In this document: in pieces, positions 54,958-64,000 of the stretch
Layout of the letters: each line of letters opens with the position of its first letter
How positions within the stretch are numbered: position 1 is the stretch's first letter
Origin: Rhizobium acidisoli
Lineage (GTDB): Bacteria; Pseudomonadota; Alphaproteobacteria; Rhizobiales; Rhizobiaceae
Direction: 5' to 3'
DNA length: 64,000 nucleotides
Assembly: GCF_002531755.2 (NCBI RefSeq)
Contig: NZ_CP034998.1
Coordinates: 1,984,001 to 2,048,000 of the forward strand
The notes under the pieces: generated by a model
Database searches by the model: none
Seen by the model: only the letters and a program-made list of their open reading frames with translations
What the model was told of the DNA's origin: nothing
Program-made: the position numbers and the translations under genes

Positions 54958-56343
54958 TCAGACGCGCTGCCCGTCACGGACCCGATAGCTCGGCGCATAC
55001 ATGGTGACGAGCTCTTCGGCCGCCGTCGGGTGCAGCGCCATGGTCTGGTCGAAATCGTCCTTGGTGCAGCCGGCCTTGAGCGTAACGCCGAGCAGCTGTG
55101 CCATCTCGCCGGCATCGTGACCGAGGATATGGGCGCCCACCACCTTGCGGCTTGCCGCATCGACGATCAGCTTCATGATCATCCGCTCGGCGCGGCCGGA
55201 AAGTGTCGCCTTCAGCGGCCGGAACTGAGCCCGATACACCTCGAGCTCACCGTAACGCTTGCCCGCCTCTTCTTCCGAAAGACCGACAGTGCCGATCTCC
55301 GGCTGCGAGAAGACGGCCGTCGGGATCAGCTCGTAGTCCGGCCGGGTCGGATTGTTCTTGTATTCGGTTTCGATGAAGCACATCGCCTCATGGATCGCCA
55401 CCGGCGTCAGCTGTACCCGGTTGGTGACATCGCCGAGCGCGTAGATGTTCTCGACATTGGTGCGGGAATAGTCGTCGACGATAATTGCGCCGCGCTCGTC
55501 GACCGCGACGCCAGCCGCCTCGAGGCCGAGGCCTTCGGTGTTCGGGTCGCGCCCCAGCGCTAGCATGACGACGTCAGCCTGCAGCGTGCCGCTGTTCAGC
55601 GTATCCAGAACGAGCCCGCCCTCGCCCTTGGAAACCTTCTGCAGTGTGTCGTGGCAGAGGATGCGGATGCCCTTGGCGACCATCGCCTCGTGCAGCCCGC
55701 GCCTCAGATCCTCGTCGAAGCGCGACAGGATCTCGGCGCCACGGTAGATCAGCGTCGTCTCGACGCCGAGGCCATGAAAAATATTGGCGAACTCGACGGC
55801 GATATAACCGCCGCCTGATATGACGATCGATTTCGGCAGCTCTTCGAGATGAAAGGCCTCATTGGAGGAGATGCAGAACTCGTGGCCGGGAAGGGCTGCA
55901 TGCGGGTTCGGCCGCCCGCCTGTGGCGATCACGATCGTCTTTGCCGTCACCGTCTGGCCTGTTTTCACAAGCCGCACCGTATGGGCGTCGACGAGCTCGG
56001 CGCGCGTTTCCAGGATCTCGGCATTGGCGCCGGCAAGGCCCTTCTTGTAGAGGCCTTCCAGCCGGGCGATCTCGGTATCCTTGGCCGCCACCAGCTTCTT
56101 CCAGTCGAAGCTGCTTTCCCCGACCGTCCAGCCGAAGCCCGCCGCATCCTCGAAATGCTCATGGAACTGCGAGGCATAGACGAAAAGCTTCTTCGGCACG
56201 CAGCCGCGGATAACGCATGTGCCGCCGTAGCGGTATTCCTCGGCGATCGCCACCTTTTTGCCGAGCGAGGCGGCGACACGCGCGCCACGCACGCCTCCGG
56301 AACCGCCACCAATGACGAAAAGGTCGTAGTCGTAGGAAGACAT
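54958..56343 (-). CDS. gor: glutathione-disulfide reductase
   Basis: A 461-residue FAD- and NADPH-dependent enzyme that keeps glutathione reduced. The N-terminal FAD site is DLFVIGGGSGGVRGARVAASLG; the redox disulfide is in GGTCVIRGCVPKKLFVYAS (Cys-x4-Cys). The NADPH fold is SGGGYIAVEFANIFHGLGVETTLIYRG with Arg for the 2'-phosphate. The dimer-interface end has the catalytic His in MALHPTAAEELVTM. Full length. Converges on tadG-like with repeat copy C between. Confidence 0.95.
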   Translation of the reverse strand: MSSYDYDLFVIGGGSGGVRGARVAASLGKKVAIAEEYRYGGTCVIRGCVPKKLFVYASQFHEHFEDAAGFGWTVGESSFDWKKLVAAKDTEIARLEGLYKKGLAGANAEILETRAELVDAHTVRLVKTGQTVTAKTIVIATGGRPNPHAALPGHEFCISSNEAFHLEELPKSIVISGGGYIAVEFANIFHGLGVETTLIYRGAEILSRFDEDLRRGLHEAMVAKGIRILCHDTLQKVSKGEGGLVLDTLNSGTLQADVVMLALGRDPNTEGLGLEAAGVAVDERGAIIVDDYSRTNVENIYALGDVTNRVQLTPVAIHEAMCFIETEYKNNPTRPDYELIPTAVFSQPEIGTVGLSEEEAGKRYGELEVYRAQFRPLKATLSGRAERMIMKLIVDAASRKVVGAHILGHDAGEMAQLLGVTLKAGCTKDDFDQTMALHPTAAEELVTMYAPSYRVRDGQRV

Positions 56344-56524
56344 GAGGAGCTCCGGAAGGGAATCGCAGGAAGGATGTCCCTGATATAGGGGCGATTGCCC
56401 TCAAAACAAAAGCCCGCTCCTGCATCATCCCGCCCCTCGCCCGAATCTTCCCGGCAAACGGTTGACCCGGTCGCCTGAGGCTGGCAGGCAAATCCACACA
56501 GTAAAAAAGAAGCCGGAGCAAAAG

Positions 56525-56743
56525 ATGGATCAAACTCTCTTCGCCAACCTGTGCAAGGCTGGCAAATTCAAGGAAGCGCTCGGCCTCGCCATCCAAGGCC
56601 ACGAGAACGAAAAATACGCGCCGAGCCGCTTCGCAATGGACAAGAAATCAGGACTGCCGATCTTCTACCGCGGCAACAAGCGCGTCGAGCCGGATGAAAC
56701 GGGCGTATGGCAATTGGCCAAGAGCTCGAAGGATTGGGGCTGA
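56525..56743 (+). CDS. small conserved-looking hypothetical protein
   Basis: A 72-residue protein from ATG 56525, with GGAG eight bases upstream. Sequence is soluble and lysine-rich (MDQTLFANLCKAGKFKEALG ... GNKRVEPDETGVWQLAKSSKDWG), with several aromatic residues in the second half, as in a small folded domain. I do not recognise the family. Converges on the acylphosphatase gene. Confidence 0.6.
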   Translation: MDQTLFANLCKAGKFKEALGLAIQGHENEKYAPSRFAMDKKSGLPIFYRGNKRVEPDETGVWQLAKSSKDWG

Positions 56744-56788
56744 GGGTCCGGCGCTCAGAGCGCGCGATCTCCTGGCGGTTTGCCGCTT

Positions 56789-57073
56789 TCAATCAGTGAT
56801 GCGGAAATCCGTCGGCATTTCCGCAAGCTGGGTCGCTTCCGTCTCGACGCCGGAAACCGATGCTCCCGCAGGTCCGCGGCCGAAACGCGCGATCATTGTC
56901 GAGATGGCGGTATCGGATCCTGCGATCAAAGCGGCGACCGATCCGTCCGCTTCATTGCGAACCCAGCCCGTGAGCCCGAGCCGCAACGCCTCCTCGCGCG
57001 CCCACATGCGGAATCCGACCCCTTGGACCCTGCCTGATACCCGCACGCGCAAGCCCTCGTAATGAGCAGACAT
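56789..57073 (-). CDS. acyP: acylphosphatase
   Basis: A 94-residue protein hydrolysing carboxyl-phosphate bonds. The phosphate loop is [16 protein letters not shown] with the catalytic Arg at its end, and the catalytic Asn lies in [14 protein letters not shown]. Both family signatures are intact. The frame remains open upstream to 57262, but the family's usual N-terminus fits ATG 57073. Physiological substrate unknown. Confidence 0.94.
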   Translation of the reverse strand: MSAHYEGLRVRVSGRVQGVGFRMWAREEALRLGLTGWVRNEADGSVAALIAGSDTAISTMIARFGRGPAGASVSGVETEATQLAEMPTDFRITD

Positions 57074-57117
57074 GATGCCTCGCCAAAGCCTCATTGGTAT
57101 TGCCGCATCCATCATAG

Positions 57118-57148
57118 CAAAAAAGCCCGGACGATGCCGGGCTTTTGC
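57118..57148 (-). terminator. intrinsic terminator after the DUF2059 gene
   Basis: AAAAAGCCCGG-ACGATG-CCGGGCTTTT, a GC stem with A and T runs on both sides, 20 bp beyond the DUF2059 stop on the minus strand. Confidence 0.88.
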
Positions 57149-57167
57149 AAATCTGTGGAGGCAGCCC

Positions 57168-57737
57168 TTACTTCTGGGCTGCCGGGGCCGGAGCCGGAGC
57201 GGGTGCCACCGGGCTGTCGGTTGCCGGCGGCGGCGCCTTGATGACCTTGGAGAGTTCGGCATTGCTCTGCTTTTCCAGGTCGCGGGAAATGCCCTGCGCC
57301 CAGATGTCGGCAGCCTTCGCCGTTTCGCGCGAGGCGACCGGGCCGTCGCGCAGCAGCTTCTTGCCGACGTCGGAATTATAGAAGTCGGCGATCGCCTTCA
57401 GTTCGTCGGCGGTGAAGGTCTTGGCATAGGTGAGCGCCGCCTCCTTCTCCAGATCGCCGCGGCGGGGCGCCAGCGCCAGCGCCTGCGCGTCGACCGTCGA
57501 CGAAATGATGTCCTGGTAGTTCGGCGAATCCTGGATCAGGCCAGCCTTCAGGCGCTCGGCAAGGCCGGGCAGGATGTTGTCGAACTGGGCGGTGGCGCCG
57601 ATGGCGTCGATCGCCGCGCGAGAGGCCTTCAGCTGCTCCTCGGAGACCTCCTGCGCCTTGACGGCAGAGCCGAAGGCAAGCCCGGAAAGAACGATGGTCG
57701 CAGCGGCAAAACGGCCAAGACCTGCAATGTTCATCAT
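57168..57737 (-). CDS. DUF2059-domain secreted protein
   Basis: A 189-residue periplasmic protein with a signal peptide ([20 protein letters not shown]). The DUF2059 core is visible as [29 protein letters not shown], the most conserved block of the family. The C-terminus is a low-complexity Pro/Ala tail ([12 protein letters not shown]). No function is known. It lies 15 bp after rpiA on the same strand, so is probably co-transcribed with it. Confidence 0.88.
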   Translation of the reverse strand: MMNIAGLGRFAAATIVLSGLAFGSAVKAQEVSEEQLKASRAAIDAIGATAQFDNILPGLAERLKAGLIQDSPNYQDIISSTVDAQALALAPRRGDLEKEAALTYAKTFTADELKAIADFYNSDVGKKLLRDGPVASRETAKAADIWAQGISRDLEKQSNAELSKVIKAPPPATDSPVAPAPAPAPAAQK

Positions 57738-57752
57738 GTGTGTACGCTCCTG

Positions 57753-58451
57753 TTATCTGTTTGCCTGCAGCGTGCGCGCACCCGCAGGACCGGCAATGAT
57801 CGCAAGTGCCGCCATATTGATAAAGAGCCCGTGTTCGACGACGCCGGGTATGGAATTCAGCTCGCTCGAAAGCGCCTCTGCATCAGGAATGCGGCCAAAA
57901 GATGCATCGATAATGTGATGGCCGCCATCCGTGGTAAACTCTCCGTCACCGGATTGGCGCAGGCTGAGTTCGCCGGCAAGGCCGAGCCGGGCCGCGACCT
58001 TCTCGATCGCGATCCGTGTCGAGACGAGCCCGAACGGATTGACCTCGATCGGCAGCGCGTAGGCGCCGAGCGTATCGACCAGCTTGCTCTCGTCGGCAAT
58101 GACGATCATCCGCTCGGAAGCGGCCGCGACGATCTTTTCGCGCAGCAATGCGCCGCCGCCGCCCTTGATCAATCTCAGCGCCGGATCGACCTCGTCGGCG
58201 CCGTCGATCGTCAGGTCGAGTGCCGGCAGTTCATCGAGCGACTTCAGCGGCACGCCGAGTTCGACGCAAAGCCGCGCCGTTCTTTCAGACGTCGGAACGC
58301 CTTCGACCTTGAAGCCGCTGGCGACTTTCTCCGCCAACAGACGAACGAATTCTTCCGCGGTGCTGCCCGTGCCGATGCCGAGGCGCATTCCGTCTTCGAC
58401 ATGGGCAAGTGCGGCCGCGGCGGCCGTGATCTTCATTTCGCGGGCATCCAT
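57753..58451 (-). CDS. rpiA: ribose-5-phosphate isomerase A
   Basis: A 232-residue enzyme interconverting ribose 5-phosphate and ribulose 5-phosphate. Motifs: [18 protein letters not shown] (phosphate loop), [30 protein letters not shown] (catalytic Asp and Glu) and [12 protein letters not shown] (Lys). I start at ATG 58451; the frame is open further, but upstream lies the phased-repeat region of the divergent gph promoter. Probably first in a two-gene unit with the DUF2059 gene. Confidence 0.95.
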   Translation of the reverse strand: MDAREMKITAAAAALAHVEDGMRLGIGTGSTAEEFVRLLAEKVASGFKVEGVPTSERTARLCVELGVPLKSLDELPALDLTIDGADEVDPALRLIKGGGGALLREKIVAAASERMIVIADESKLVDTLGAYALPIEVNPFGLVSTRIAIEKVAARLGLAGELSLRQSGDGEFTTDGGHHIIDASFGRIPDAEALSSELNSIPGVVEHGLFINMAALAIIAGPAGARTLQANR

Positions 58452-58632
58452 GCGCCGCCAGCTCCGAATTATTGCGTTGGATGTGCTGTTTACACGGCTC
58501 GCTTGGCAAACGAAAGTCAAAATCATCACGGAAAATGAAAAGCCGAAACAAATGCCTGCGGCCTTCCCGGCCCGCATCCAGACGTTGCTTTCCGCCGCGC
58601 GATCGCCTACCTCAGGGATGATCCACCGTTCC

Positions 58633-58695
58633 GGGGACGACCTGTCGTTCCCAGGGGAAACCTGTCGTGCCTCAGGACGACGTGTCGTTCTCCAG
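58633..58695. promoter_or_regulatory. three direct repeats phased at 20 bp in the rpiA-gph divergent region
   Basis: The octamer C(C/G)TGTCGT recurs at 58641, 58661 and 58681, exactly 20 bp apart (about two helical turns). In the first and third copies it is half of a palindrome ACGAC-NN-GTCGT. Three repeats on one DNA face 30-90 bp before gph suggest an operator array. The remaining part of 58452-58724 shows no gene. Confidence 0.5.
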
Positions 58696-58724
58696 AACGA
58701 CCCATTGCGCAAAGAGACAAACCC

Positions 58725-59435
58725 TTGACCCCTTCCCACGCCCGCCCGGCACTTATCGTCTTCGATCTCGACGGTACCCTTCTCGATACCCATACGGATC
58801 TGGTCGAGAGCCTCAATCATACGATCGCAGCCCTTGGCCTCGACCCGGTCAGCTATGACGACCTCACCCATCTCGTCGGCCACGGCGCGCGCGTGATGAT
58901 CGAGCGCGCCTGCCGCCTGCGCGGCCATCCGCTGGAAAGCGACGCCCTGCCGGCCCTCGTCGAGCGCTTCGTCGCCCATTATGCCGGCAACATGCCCGGC
59001 CGTACCGAACCCTATCCCGGCCTCGTCGCCGCGATGGACCGGCTTAAATCTGCCGGTTACCGCCTCGCCGTCTGCACCAACAAGATGGAAAGCCTGGCGC
59101 TCGGCCTGCTAGAGAAGCTCGACCTCGTCGGCTATTTCGACGCCATCACCGGCGGCGACAGCTTCGCCGTGCGCAAGCCCGACGCCCGCCACCTCACCGG
59201 CACCATCGAACGCGCCGGCGGCGACATCACCCGCAGCGTGATGATCGGCGACAGCATCAACGATATCGCCGTGGCCAGGAATGCCGGCGTGCCGTCGATC
59301 GCCGTGCCTTTTGGTTATTCGGACGTGCCGGTTTCCAACCTGGATCCGGATATGATCATCACCCATTACGATGAGCTGACGCCGGAACTGGTGGAGCGTC
59401 TGTTACGGGAATATGCGGTGAAGGTCGCGGTCTGA
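58725..59435 (+). CDS. gph: phosphoglycolate phosphatase (HAD superfamily)
   Basis: A 236-residue HAD hydrolase. The nucleophile motif is [16 protein letters not shown], motif II Thr/Ser with Lys in [13 protein letters not shown], and the acidic motif [16 protein letters not shown] with [12 protein letters not shown]. It has the helical cap of Gph-type enzymes, which remove 2-phosphoglycolate formed in DNA repair or by Rubisco. The start is probably TTG 58725, since no ATG fits the family length. Proximity to rpiA links it to pentose-phosphate metabolism. Confidence 0.9.
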   Translation: MTPSHARPALIVFDLDGTLLDTHTDLVESLNHTIAALGLDPVSYDDLTHLVGHGARVMIERACRLRGHPLESDALPALVERFVAHYAGNMPGRTEPYPGLVAAMDRLKSAGYRLAVCTNKMESLALGLLEKLDLVGYFDAITGGDSFAVRKPDARHLTGTIERAGGDITRSVMIGDSINDIAVARNAGVPSIAVPFGYSDVPVSNLDPDMIITHYDELTPELVERLLREYAVKVAV

Positions 59436-59441
59436 GGCGAG

Positions 59442-59613
59442 CCCCCCTCTGCCCTGCCGGGCATCTCCCCCACAGGTGGGGAGATTGGCTGGGAGCGCTG
59501 GCTTCCCCAAACAACTGACGTCGCAGCCCGACGAAACGGTAGATGGGTGCGAAGGTTTGGCCACTTGTGTTCTCCCCACCTGTGGGGGAGATGCCCGGCA
59601 GGGCAGAGGGGGG
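59442..59613. repeat. dispersed element with 43-bp perfect inverted repeats
   Basis: Arm 59442-59484 (CCCCCCTCTGCCCTGCCGGG...) is the exact reverse complement of arm 59571-59613, separated by 86 bp. Each arm holds its own small palindrome (CCCCACAGGTGGGG). The element occupies the gap between convergent gph and the L,D-transpeptidase gene. It resembles the RIME-like mosaic elements of rhizobia; it carries no ORF. Confidence 0.9.
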
Positions 59614-59744
59614 CCGGCACGGCACGCCCGCTCCTTCGTAATTCCTAGCTTAGACTTAAGCCCAGAACGACGCCGTCGGTATCCTGCCCAAAACAAAACG
59701 GGCGGCCCAAAGGCCGCCCGCTCCATAATCCAATAAACCTTACG

Positions 59745-61655
59745 TCAGATCTGCGCGCCACGCGCCTTTGTCGTCGCGTCGAAGGCCTTGTCGACATAAC
59801 CGTCGCGGCCATAGACGTCGTCGAAATATTCCACCACGCCGTCCTTGTTCGGCCAGGCGGTGAAGTAGGAAACGTAGACCGGGATCTTCTGCGGCACCTT
59901 CACGGCATGGTTCTGCCCGCTGGCGATCTGCTTGGCGACGTCGTCGACCGTCGTGCCGAGCACGGCGGCTGCCATCGCACGCGGATTGGCAAGGCGCACG
60001 CAGCCGTGGCTCAAAGCCCGCATGTCGCGCTTGAAGAAGCTCTTCGACGGGGTGTCGTGCATGTAGATCGCGTGGCTATTCGGGAACAGGATCTTCAGTT
60101 CACCGAGCGCATTGTCGCTGCTTGGCGGCTGGCGCACCGAGACGTTATTGGTCGAGCCGTACCAATCGACGCTCGACGAGGCGACGGCATGGCCGTTCAC
60201 CTCGACTTCATAGCCGAGCTGGTCGAGATAGTTCGGATCCGAACGCAGCTTCGGCAGCATCTCGTTGATGATGATCGACTGCGGCACGCCCCAGAACGGG
60301 TTGAACTCCACCGTCTCGATCTCGTCGTCGAAGAAATAGGTCTGATTGTTCTTGCCGCCGACAACCACCCGCATCGACAGCTGTTCCTTGCCGTCATTGT
60401 GGTAATAGACCATGAAGGCCGGCTGGTTGATCATCACATAGCGGGAACCGAGATCCTCGGGCAGCCAGCGCGCCTGCTCCATGGCAACGACGAGCTTGTC
60501 GATCTTCGAGGCATTGGTATCGCCGCCGGTCATGGCGCGCACGGTCGCCTGGCCGATGACGCCATCGGCCTTCAGTCCGCGCTCTTTCTGGAAGTCCTCG
60601 ACCAGCGAGACGATATCGGGCGAATAGTCGCTGCTGCCTGCGTAAGCGGCAAGCGTTGCCGCGTGATCGGTCTTCAGCGTTTCGGACCCATGCTTGCCGA
60701 TCGCCTTGACGATATTGGCAATCTCGGGCGAGCTGTCGCCAGGCTTCAGCGACTTGTCGAGCGAAACGACGATTCGCTCCTCGTTGCCGCCGTCGGCGGC
60801 GCGAAGCTTGGCAAGCTCCGCCTTCAGTGCCTCGAACTGAGCACCATCGGGCGAGCGGCTGGCGATGTAGGCGCCGACATCGGGGCTCATGCGGGCAAGC
60901 TTCAGCACCGACGTCAGATTCACCGCCTTGCGCTGAAAGTCATGATAGCCGGAGATCTTGTTCGGATCGATACGGCCACGCACGGTGTCCTGCACGAAAG
61001 CCAGCACCTTGGCGGAGAGTTCGAGTTCAAACTGCGTCAGCGCCCGGTCGCGGAAGGCGGGATCGGGATTGGCCGGGTCAATCGCCGGCGCCTGGACCGT
61101 GTAATCGGTAGGGTCGAGACCGACGGAGGCCGCATCCGCAAGTGTCGCCATCGCCGACTTGGCGCGGTCGTTGATCTGGTTGCCATCGACCCAGACGAGC
61201 GGATTGCGGCTGTCGCCGTAATAGGCTTCGAGCACCTTTGCGACGTCCGCATTGGCGCGCACCTTGGCCTGCGCCAGGAAACGGCGCTGGACTGCGGGTT
61301 CGGCGCTGGCATCGCCGCTCGCCGACACATCAGCGACCGCGCCGGTAACGACGGGATCGGCGAACTTGCCGGTATCGACGAATTGCAACGTCTCGGCTTT
61401 GTAGGTGTAATAACGCGGGCCGCTCACCTTCGGCAGCGGCGCCTCCGGATCGAGCCCACCGAGCGAGCCGCCAACCGCGCCGCGCGGCACCGGCCGGCCG
61501 GGCGCCTGATCCATGAAGATGGTGCTCTGGGTCCGCTGCTTGTCGCCGCGCAGCATGTCCATCAATGTATAAGCATGCGCGGGTGCGGCACTCATAACCG
61601 CCACGCCGCAGGAAATTGCCAATGCGGATGCCGCGCTTTTCAAAACGAACGTCAT
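59745..61655 (-). CDS. L,D-transpeptidase (YcbB/YkuD type)
   Basis: A 636-residue periplasmic peptidoglycan cross-linking enzyme. Order: signal peptide (SALAISCGVAVMSAAPAHA), an N-terminal scaffold domain (about 120-300, VLEAYYGDSRNPLVWVDG), a peptidoglycan-binding domain (DFQKERGLKADGVIGQATVRAM, near 370) and a YkuD catalytic domain (about 410-580) with the active-site block MRALSHGCVRLANPRAMA holding the nucleophile Cys. It makes 3-3 cross-links, which dominate in polar-growing Rhizobiales walls. Converges on gph. Confidence 0.93.
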   Translation of the reverse strand: MTFVLKSAASALAISCGVAVMSAAPAHAYTLMDMLRGDKQRTQSTIFMDQAPGRPVPRGAVGGSLGGLDPEAPLPKVSGPRYYTYKAETLQFVDTGKFADPVVTGAVADVSASGDASAEPAVQRRFLAQAKVRANADVAKVLEAYYGDSRNPLVWVDGNQINDRAKSAMATLADAASVGLDPTDYTVQAPAIDPANPDPAFRDRALTQFELELSAKVLAFVQDTVRGRIDPNKISGYHDFQRKAVNLTSVLKLARMSPDVGAYIASRSPDGAQFEALKAELAKLRAADGGNEERIVVSLDKSLKPGDSSPEIANIVKAIGKHGSETLKTDHAATLAAYAGSSDYSPDIVSLVEDFQKERGLKADGVIGQATVRAMTGGDTNASKIDKLVVAMEQARWLPEDLGSRYVMINQPAFMVYYHNDGKEQLSMRVVVGGKNNQTYFFDDEIETVEFNPFWGVPQSIIINEMLPKLRSDPNYLDQLGYEVEVNGHAVASSSVDWYGSTNNVSVRQPPSSDNALGELKILFPNSHAIYMHDTPSKSFFKRDMRALSHGCVRLANPRAMAAAVLGTTVDDVAKQIASGQNHAVKVPQKIPVYVSYFTAWPNKDGVVEYFDDVYGRDGYVDKAFDATTKARGAQI

Positions 61656-62051
61656 ATATCTTCCAGTCCCGGTGTCATGCTGTTCTCAGCTCAAATCCCG
61701 CGAAACTCAGCGTCCGGCTCATTGATCAGAAACCGGCCTGCGCCGCCAGCGCCGGCGGACTCAATTTTGTGTGACGGAGATCCTGGCGGCGCCGCGCAGA
61801 AGTTCACACAAAATTATGAAATTATTAGTTAATTTTTTACCGAATTTTCGCATCCGGACCAGTGGGACGAAATCGCCTGGACGCATAAAATTTTCAAAGT
61901 GGCCGAAAAAGCACGCCCTACAACCCACCCAAACATGACTTCAATTTCAATATTTCGCATAGGCTCCGGTTTTCTTGTCGGGCGTTCCCACCTATAAGAC
62001 CTCATCTTGCTCGGATGACCGAAAACAGCATGTAAAGGGAAGGCAAGGCCG
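61656..62051. other. divergent intergenic region with a spaced inverted repeat
   Basis: A 396-bp AT-rich gap between the L,D-transpeptidase and fumC starts. The 12-mer AATTTTGTGTGA (61763-61774) recurs inverted as TCACACAAAATT (61804-61815), 41 bp apart start to start, with a GGCGCC centre between. An AT-rich tract follows (61812-61850). No gene is supported. The repeat may be a paired operator for one or both genes. Confidence 0.55.
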
Positions 62052-63443
62052 ATGACCGCAACCCGAACCGAAACCGATACTTTTGGCCCGATCGACGTCG
62101 CCGCCGACCGATATTGGGGCGCCCAGGCCGAGCGTTCGCTCGGCAATTTCAAGATCGGCTGGGAAAAGCAGCCGCTGTCGATCGTGCGTGCGCTCGGCAT
62201 CGTCAAACAGGCGGCCGCCCGCGCCAACATGTCGCTCGGCCAACTCGACCCCGCGCTTGGCCAAGCCATCGTCGATGCCGCCCAGGAAGTGATCGACGGC
62301 AAACTCGACGAGCATTTTCCGCTTGTCGTCTGGCAGACCGGTTCGGGGACGCAGTCCAACATGAATGCCAATGAGGTGATCTCCAATCGTGCCATAGAAA
62401 TGCTTGGCGGCGTCATGGGTTCCAAGAAGCCGGTGCATCCGAACGATCACGTCAATATGAGCCAGTCGTCGAACGACACCTACCCGACGGCGATGCATAT
62501 CGCCTGCGCCGAACGGATCGCCCATCACCTGCTGCCATCCCTGAAGCACCTGCATGCCGCCCTCGACATGAAGGTCACCGAATTCAGCCACATCATCAAG
62601 ATCGGCCGCACCCACACCCAGGATGCCACACCGCTGACGCTCGGCCAGGAATTTTCGGGTTATGCCGCCCAGGTCGGCTCCGCCATCAAGCGCATTGAAT
62701 TGACCCTGCCCGGCCTGTGCGAACTCGCCCAGGGCGGCACCGCCGTCGGCACCGGCCTCAATGCGCCTGTGGGCTTTGCCGAAAAGGTCGCCGAAGAGAT
62801 TGCCGCCATAACGGCCATGCCCTTCGTCACCGCCCCCAACAAGTTCGAGGCGCTCGCCTCGCATGACAGCATGGTCTTTTCCCACGGCGCCATCAATGCG
62901 GCGGCGGCCGCCCTCTTCAAGATCGCCAACGACATCCGCCTGCTCGGCTCCGGCCCGCGCGCCGGCCTCGGCGAACTGGCGCTGCCGGAAAACGAGCCCG
63001 GCTCCTCGATAATGCCCGGCAAGGTCAACCCGACCCAGTGCGAGGCGCTGACGCAGGTCTGCATCCACATCTTCGGCAATCACGCCGCGCTGACCTTCGC
63101 CGACAGCCAGGGCCATTTCGAGCTCAACGTCTACAATCCGATGATGGCCTATAATTTCCTGCAGTCGGTGCAGCTGCTGGCCGACGCCGCCGTCTCCTTC
63201 ACCGACAATTGCGTCGTCGGCATCGAGGCACGCGAAGACAACATCAAGGCCGGCCTCGACCGCTCGCTGATGCTGGTGACTGCGCTTGCCCCGAAGATCG
63301 GCTACGACGCAGCCGCCACGATCGCCAAGACCGCGCACAAGAACGGCACGACGCTGAAGGAAGAGGCGCTTGCGAGTGGGCTGGTCTCGGCGGAGGATTA
63401 CGATGCGATCGTCCGCCCGGAAACGATGATCGGGCCGAAATAA
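62052..63443 (+). CDS. fumC: fumarate hydratase, class II
   Basis: A 463-residue TCA-cycle enzyme interconverting fumarate and malate. Signatures: [79 protein letters not shown] and the fumarase/aspartase signature [16 protein letters not shown]. Class II enzymes have no iron-sulfur cluster and so are oxygen-stable. Full length, ATG 62052, with GGGAAGG upstream. Single-gene unit ending at the palindromic repeat. Confidence 0.97.
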   Translation: MTATRTETDTFGPIDVAADRYWGAQAERSLGNFKIGWEKQPLSIVRALGIVKQAAARANMSLGQLDPALGQAIVDAAQEVIDGKLDEHFPLVVWQTGSGTQSNMNANEVISNRAIEMLGGVMGSKKPVHPNDHVNMSQSSNDTYPTAMHIACAERIAHHLLPSLKHLHAALDMKVTEFSHIIKIGRTHTQDATPLTLGQEFSGYAAQVGSAIKRIELTLPGLCELAQGGTAVGTGLNAPVGFAEKVAEEIAAITAMPFVTAPNKFEALASHDSMVFSHGAINAAAAALFKIANDIRLLGSGPRAGLGELALPENEPGSSIMPGKVNPTQCEALTQVCIHIFGNHAALTFADSQGHFELNVYNPMMAYNFLQSVQLLADAAVSFTDNCVVGIEAREDNIKAGLDRSLMLVTALAPKIGYDAAATIAKTAHKNGTTLKEEALASGLVSAEDYDAIVRPETMIGPK

Positions 63444-63477
63444 AAGACGAGGGGCTGCCCTTCATCCGGCTGCCGCC

Positions 63478-63600
63478 ACCTTCTCCCCGTAAAAACGGGG
63501 CGAAGGGGACACGCCGCGCCCCCATCTGTCCCCCGCCCACTTCTCGCAGGGCACGTCCCCTCTCCCCGTTTTACGGGGAGAGGGTTAGGGTGAGGGGCAT
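63478..63600. repeat. palindromic repeat element after fumC
   Basis: Two related hairpins: CCTTCTCCCCGT / ACGGGGcGAAGG at about 63478-63506, and the perfect CCCTCTCCCCGT (63558-63569) / ACGGGGAGAGGG (63573-63584). The tail GTTAGGGTGAGGGGC is typical of a rhizobial intergenic repeat. It lies between fumC and the convergent partial ORF and probably ends the fumC transcript. Confidence 0.8.
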
Positions 63601-63634
63601 CATGCCGCACACACAGCAAGCAAGCGAGCCAGCG

Positions 63635-64000
63635 TCAAACCAACAGCGAGATATTGTCCATCACCACCGAATTGCCCATGAAGTCGAAGCTGATTTCATC
63701 GATGTCTTCGATTTCGACCATAAGATTGGGATCGGTGACCTCAAGCTCCTGCTGATAGACGATCTGGCCGTCGTTCAGGGCAGTGAGCGTCAGGTGAAAG
63801 GGCGATGCGGACAGTTCGGCAATCGAAACACCCTGAAAGGTGAAGTCTCGGCCTTCGACCATTTTCAACGTCACCGGCGCCGAACCGGGAGATAGGACGG
63901 TATCGCTGAAGCCGTCCTCGGTGATGGCGTCGACGCCCGGGATGGTGTCGTAGACGATACCGTTCAGAAGCGTCAGTTCCTGACTGCCATTCACGGAGAG
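63635..64000 (-). CDS. hypothetical protein, C-terminal part, cut by the window edge
   Basis: At least 120 residues. The frame is open to the edge, so the GTG at 63994 need not be the start. Strand-rich, acidic sequence (LTLLNGIVYDTIPGVDAIT, DFTFQGVSIAELSASPF, PNLMVEIEDIDEISFDFMG) ending in VVMDNISLLV, as in a beta-sandwich. No signal peptide or known domain is visible in this part. Function unknown. Confidence 0.6.
   Translation of the reverse strand, partial: LSVNGSQELTLLNGIVYDTIPGVDAITEDGFSDTVLSPGSAPVTLKMVEGRDFTFQGVSIAELSASPFHLTLTALNDGQIVYQQELEVTDPNLMVEIEDIDEISFDFMGNSVVMDNISLLV

Overview
The window is chromosomal DNA of a Rhizobium-type alphaproteobacterium, most likely of the R. leguminosarum / R. 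etli group. I infer this from the high GC content, the very large growth-pole-ring-like protein, a 770-residue rhizobial-type malic enzyme, a class II DAHP synthase, a B12 riboswitch in front of bluB, and several families of palindromic intergenic repeats typical of rhizobia. I saw no tRNA, rRNA, CRISPR array, prophage or insertion sequence.

Layout. 0-5 kb: a YcjX/YcjF pair (the first cut by the window edge), a secreted protein, the folate cluster folP-folB-folK and a DUF922 metalloprotease-like protein. 5-7 kb: a probable small RNA with an anti-Shine-Dalgarno loop, a dispersed repeat carrying five 25-bp units, a 2Fe-2S ferredoxin and an Hpt phosphotransfer protein. 7.1-14.1 kb: one 2340-residue membrane-anchored hendecad-repeat protein (GPR/RgsE type), with CtrA-like boxes upstream. 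14-19 kb: isochorismatase-like hydrolase, P-loop kinase, D,D-carboxypeptidase and a GAF-GGDEF-PilZ-like protein. 18.8-22.9 kb: a four-gene Mla-type lipid transport operon. 23-27 kb: dgcA, an MFS transporter, an LpxH-like phosphoesterase and a histidine phosphatase. 27-32 kb: an RND efflux operon with a divergent TetR regulator; the pump gene carries a one-base frameshift.

32-45 kb: FAD oxidoreductase, malic enzyme, RNase HI, a DUF2865 protein, bluB with its cobalamin riboswitch, a DHA2 transporter, a chemoreceptor followed by a secreted Cache-like protein, and a class I DAHP synthase behind what looks like an aromatic-amino-acid attenuator. 45-64 kb: a small lower-GC patch with tiny ORFs, a TolB-like propeller, nadE, DUF1003, GFA protein, ABC exporter, class II DAHP synthase, a TadG-like protein, gor, acylphosphatase, rpiA, gph, an L,D-transpeptidase, fumC and a partial ORF at the right edge.

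Two patterns tie the window together. Every palindromic dispersed repeat found lies between convergent genes, where it could act as a two-way terminator. The first step of the shikimate pathway is encoded twice, by unrelated enzymes 7 kb apart; only the class I gene has the attenuator-like leader.
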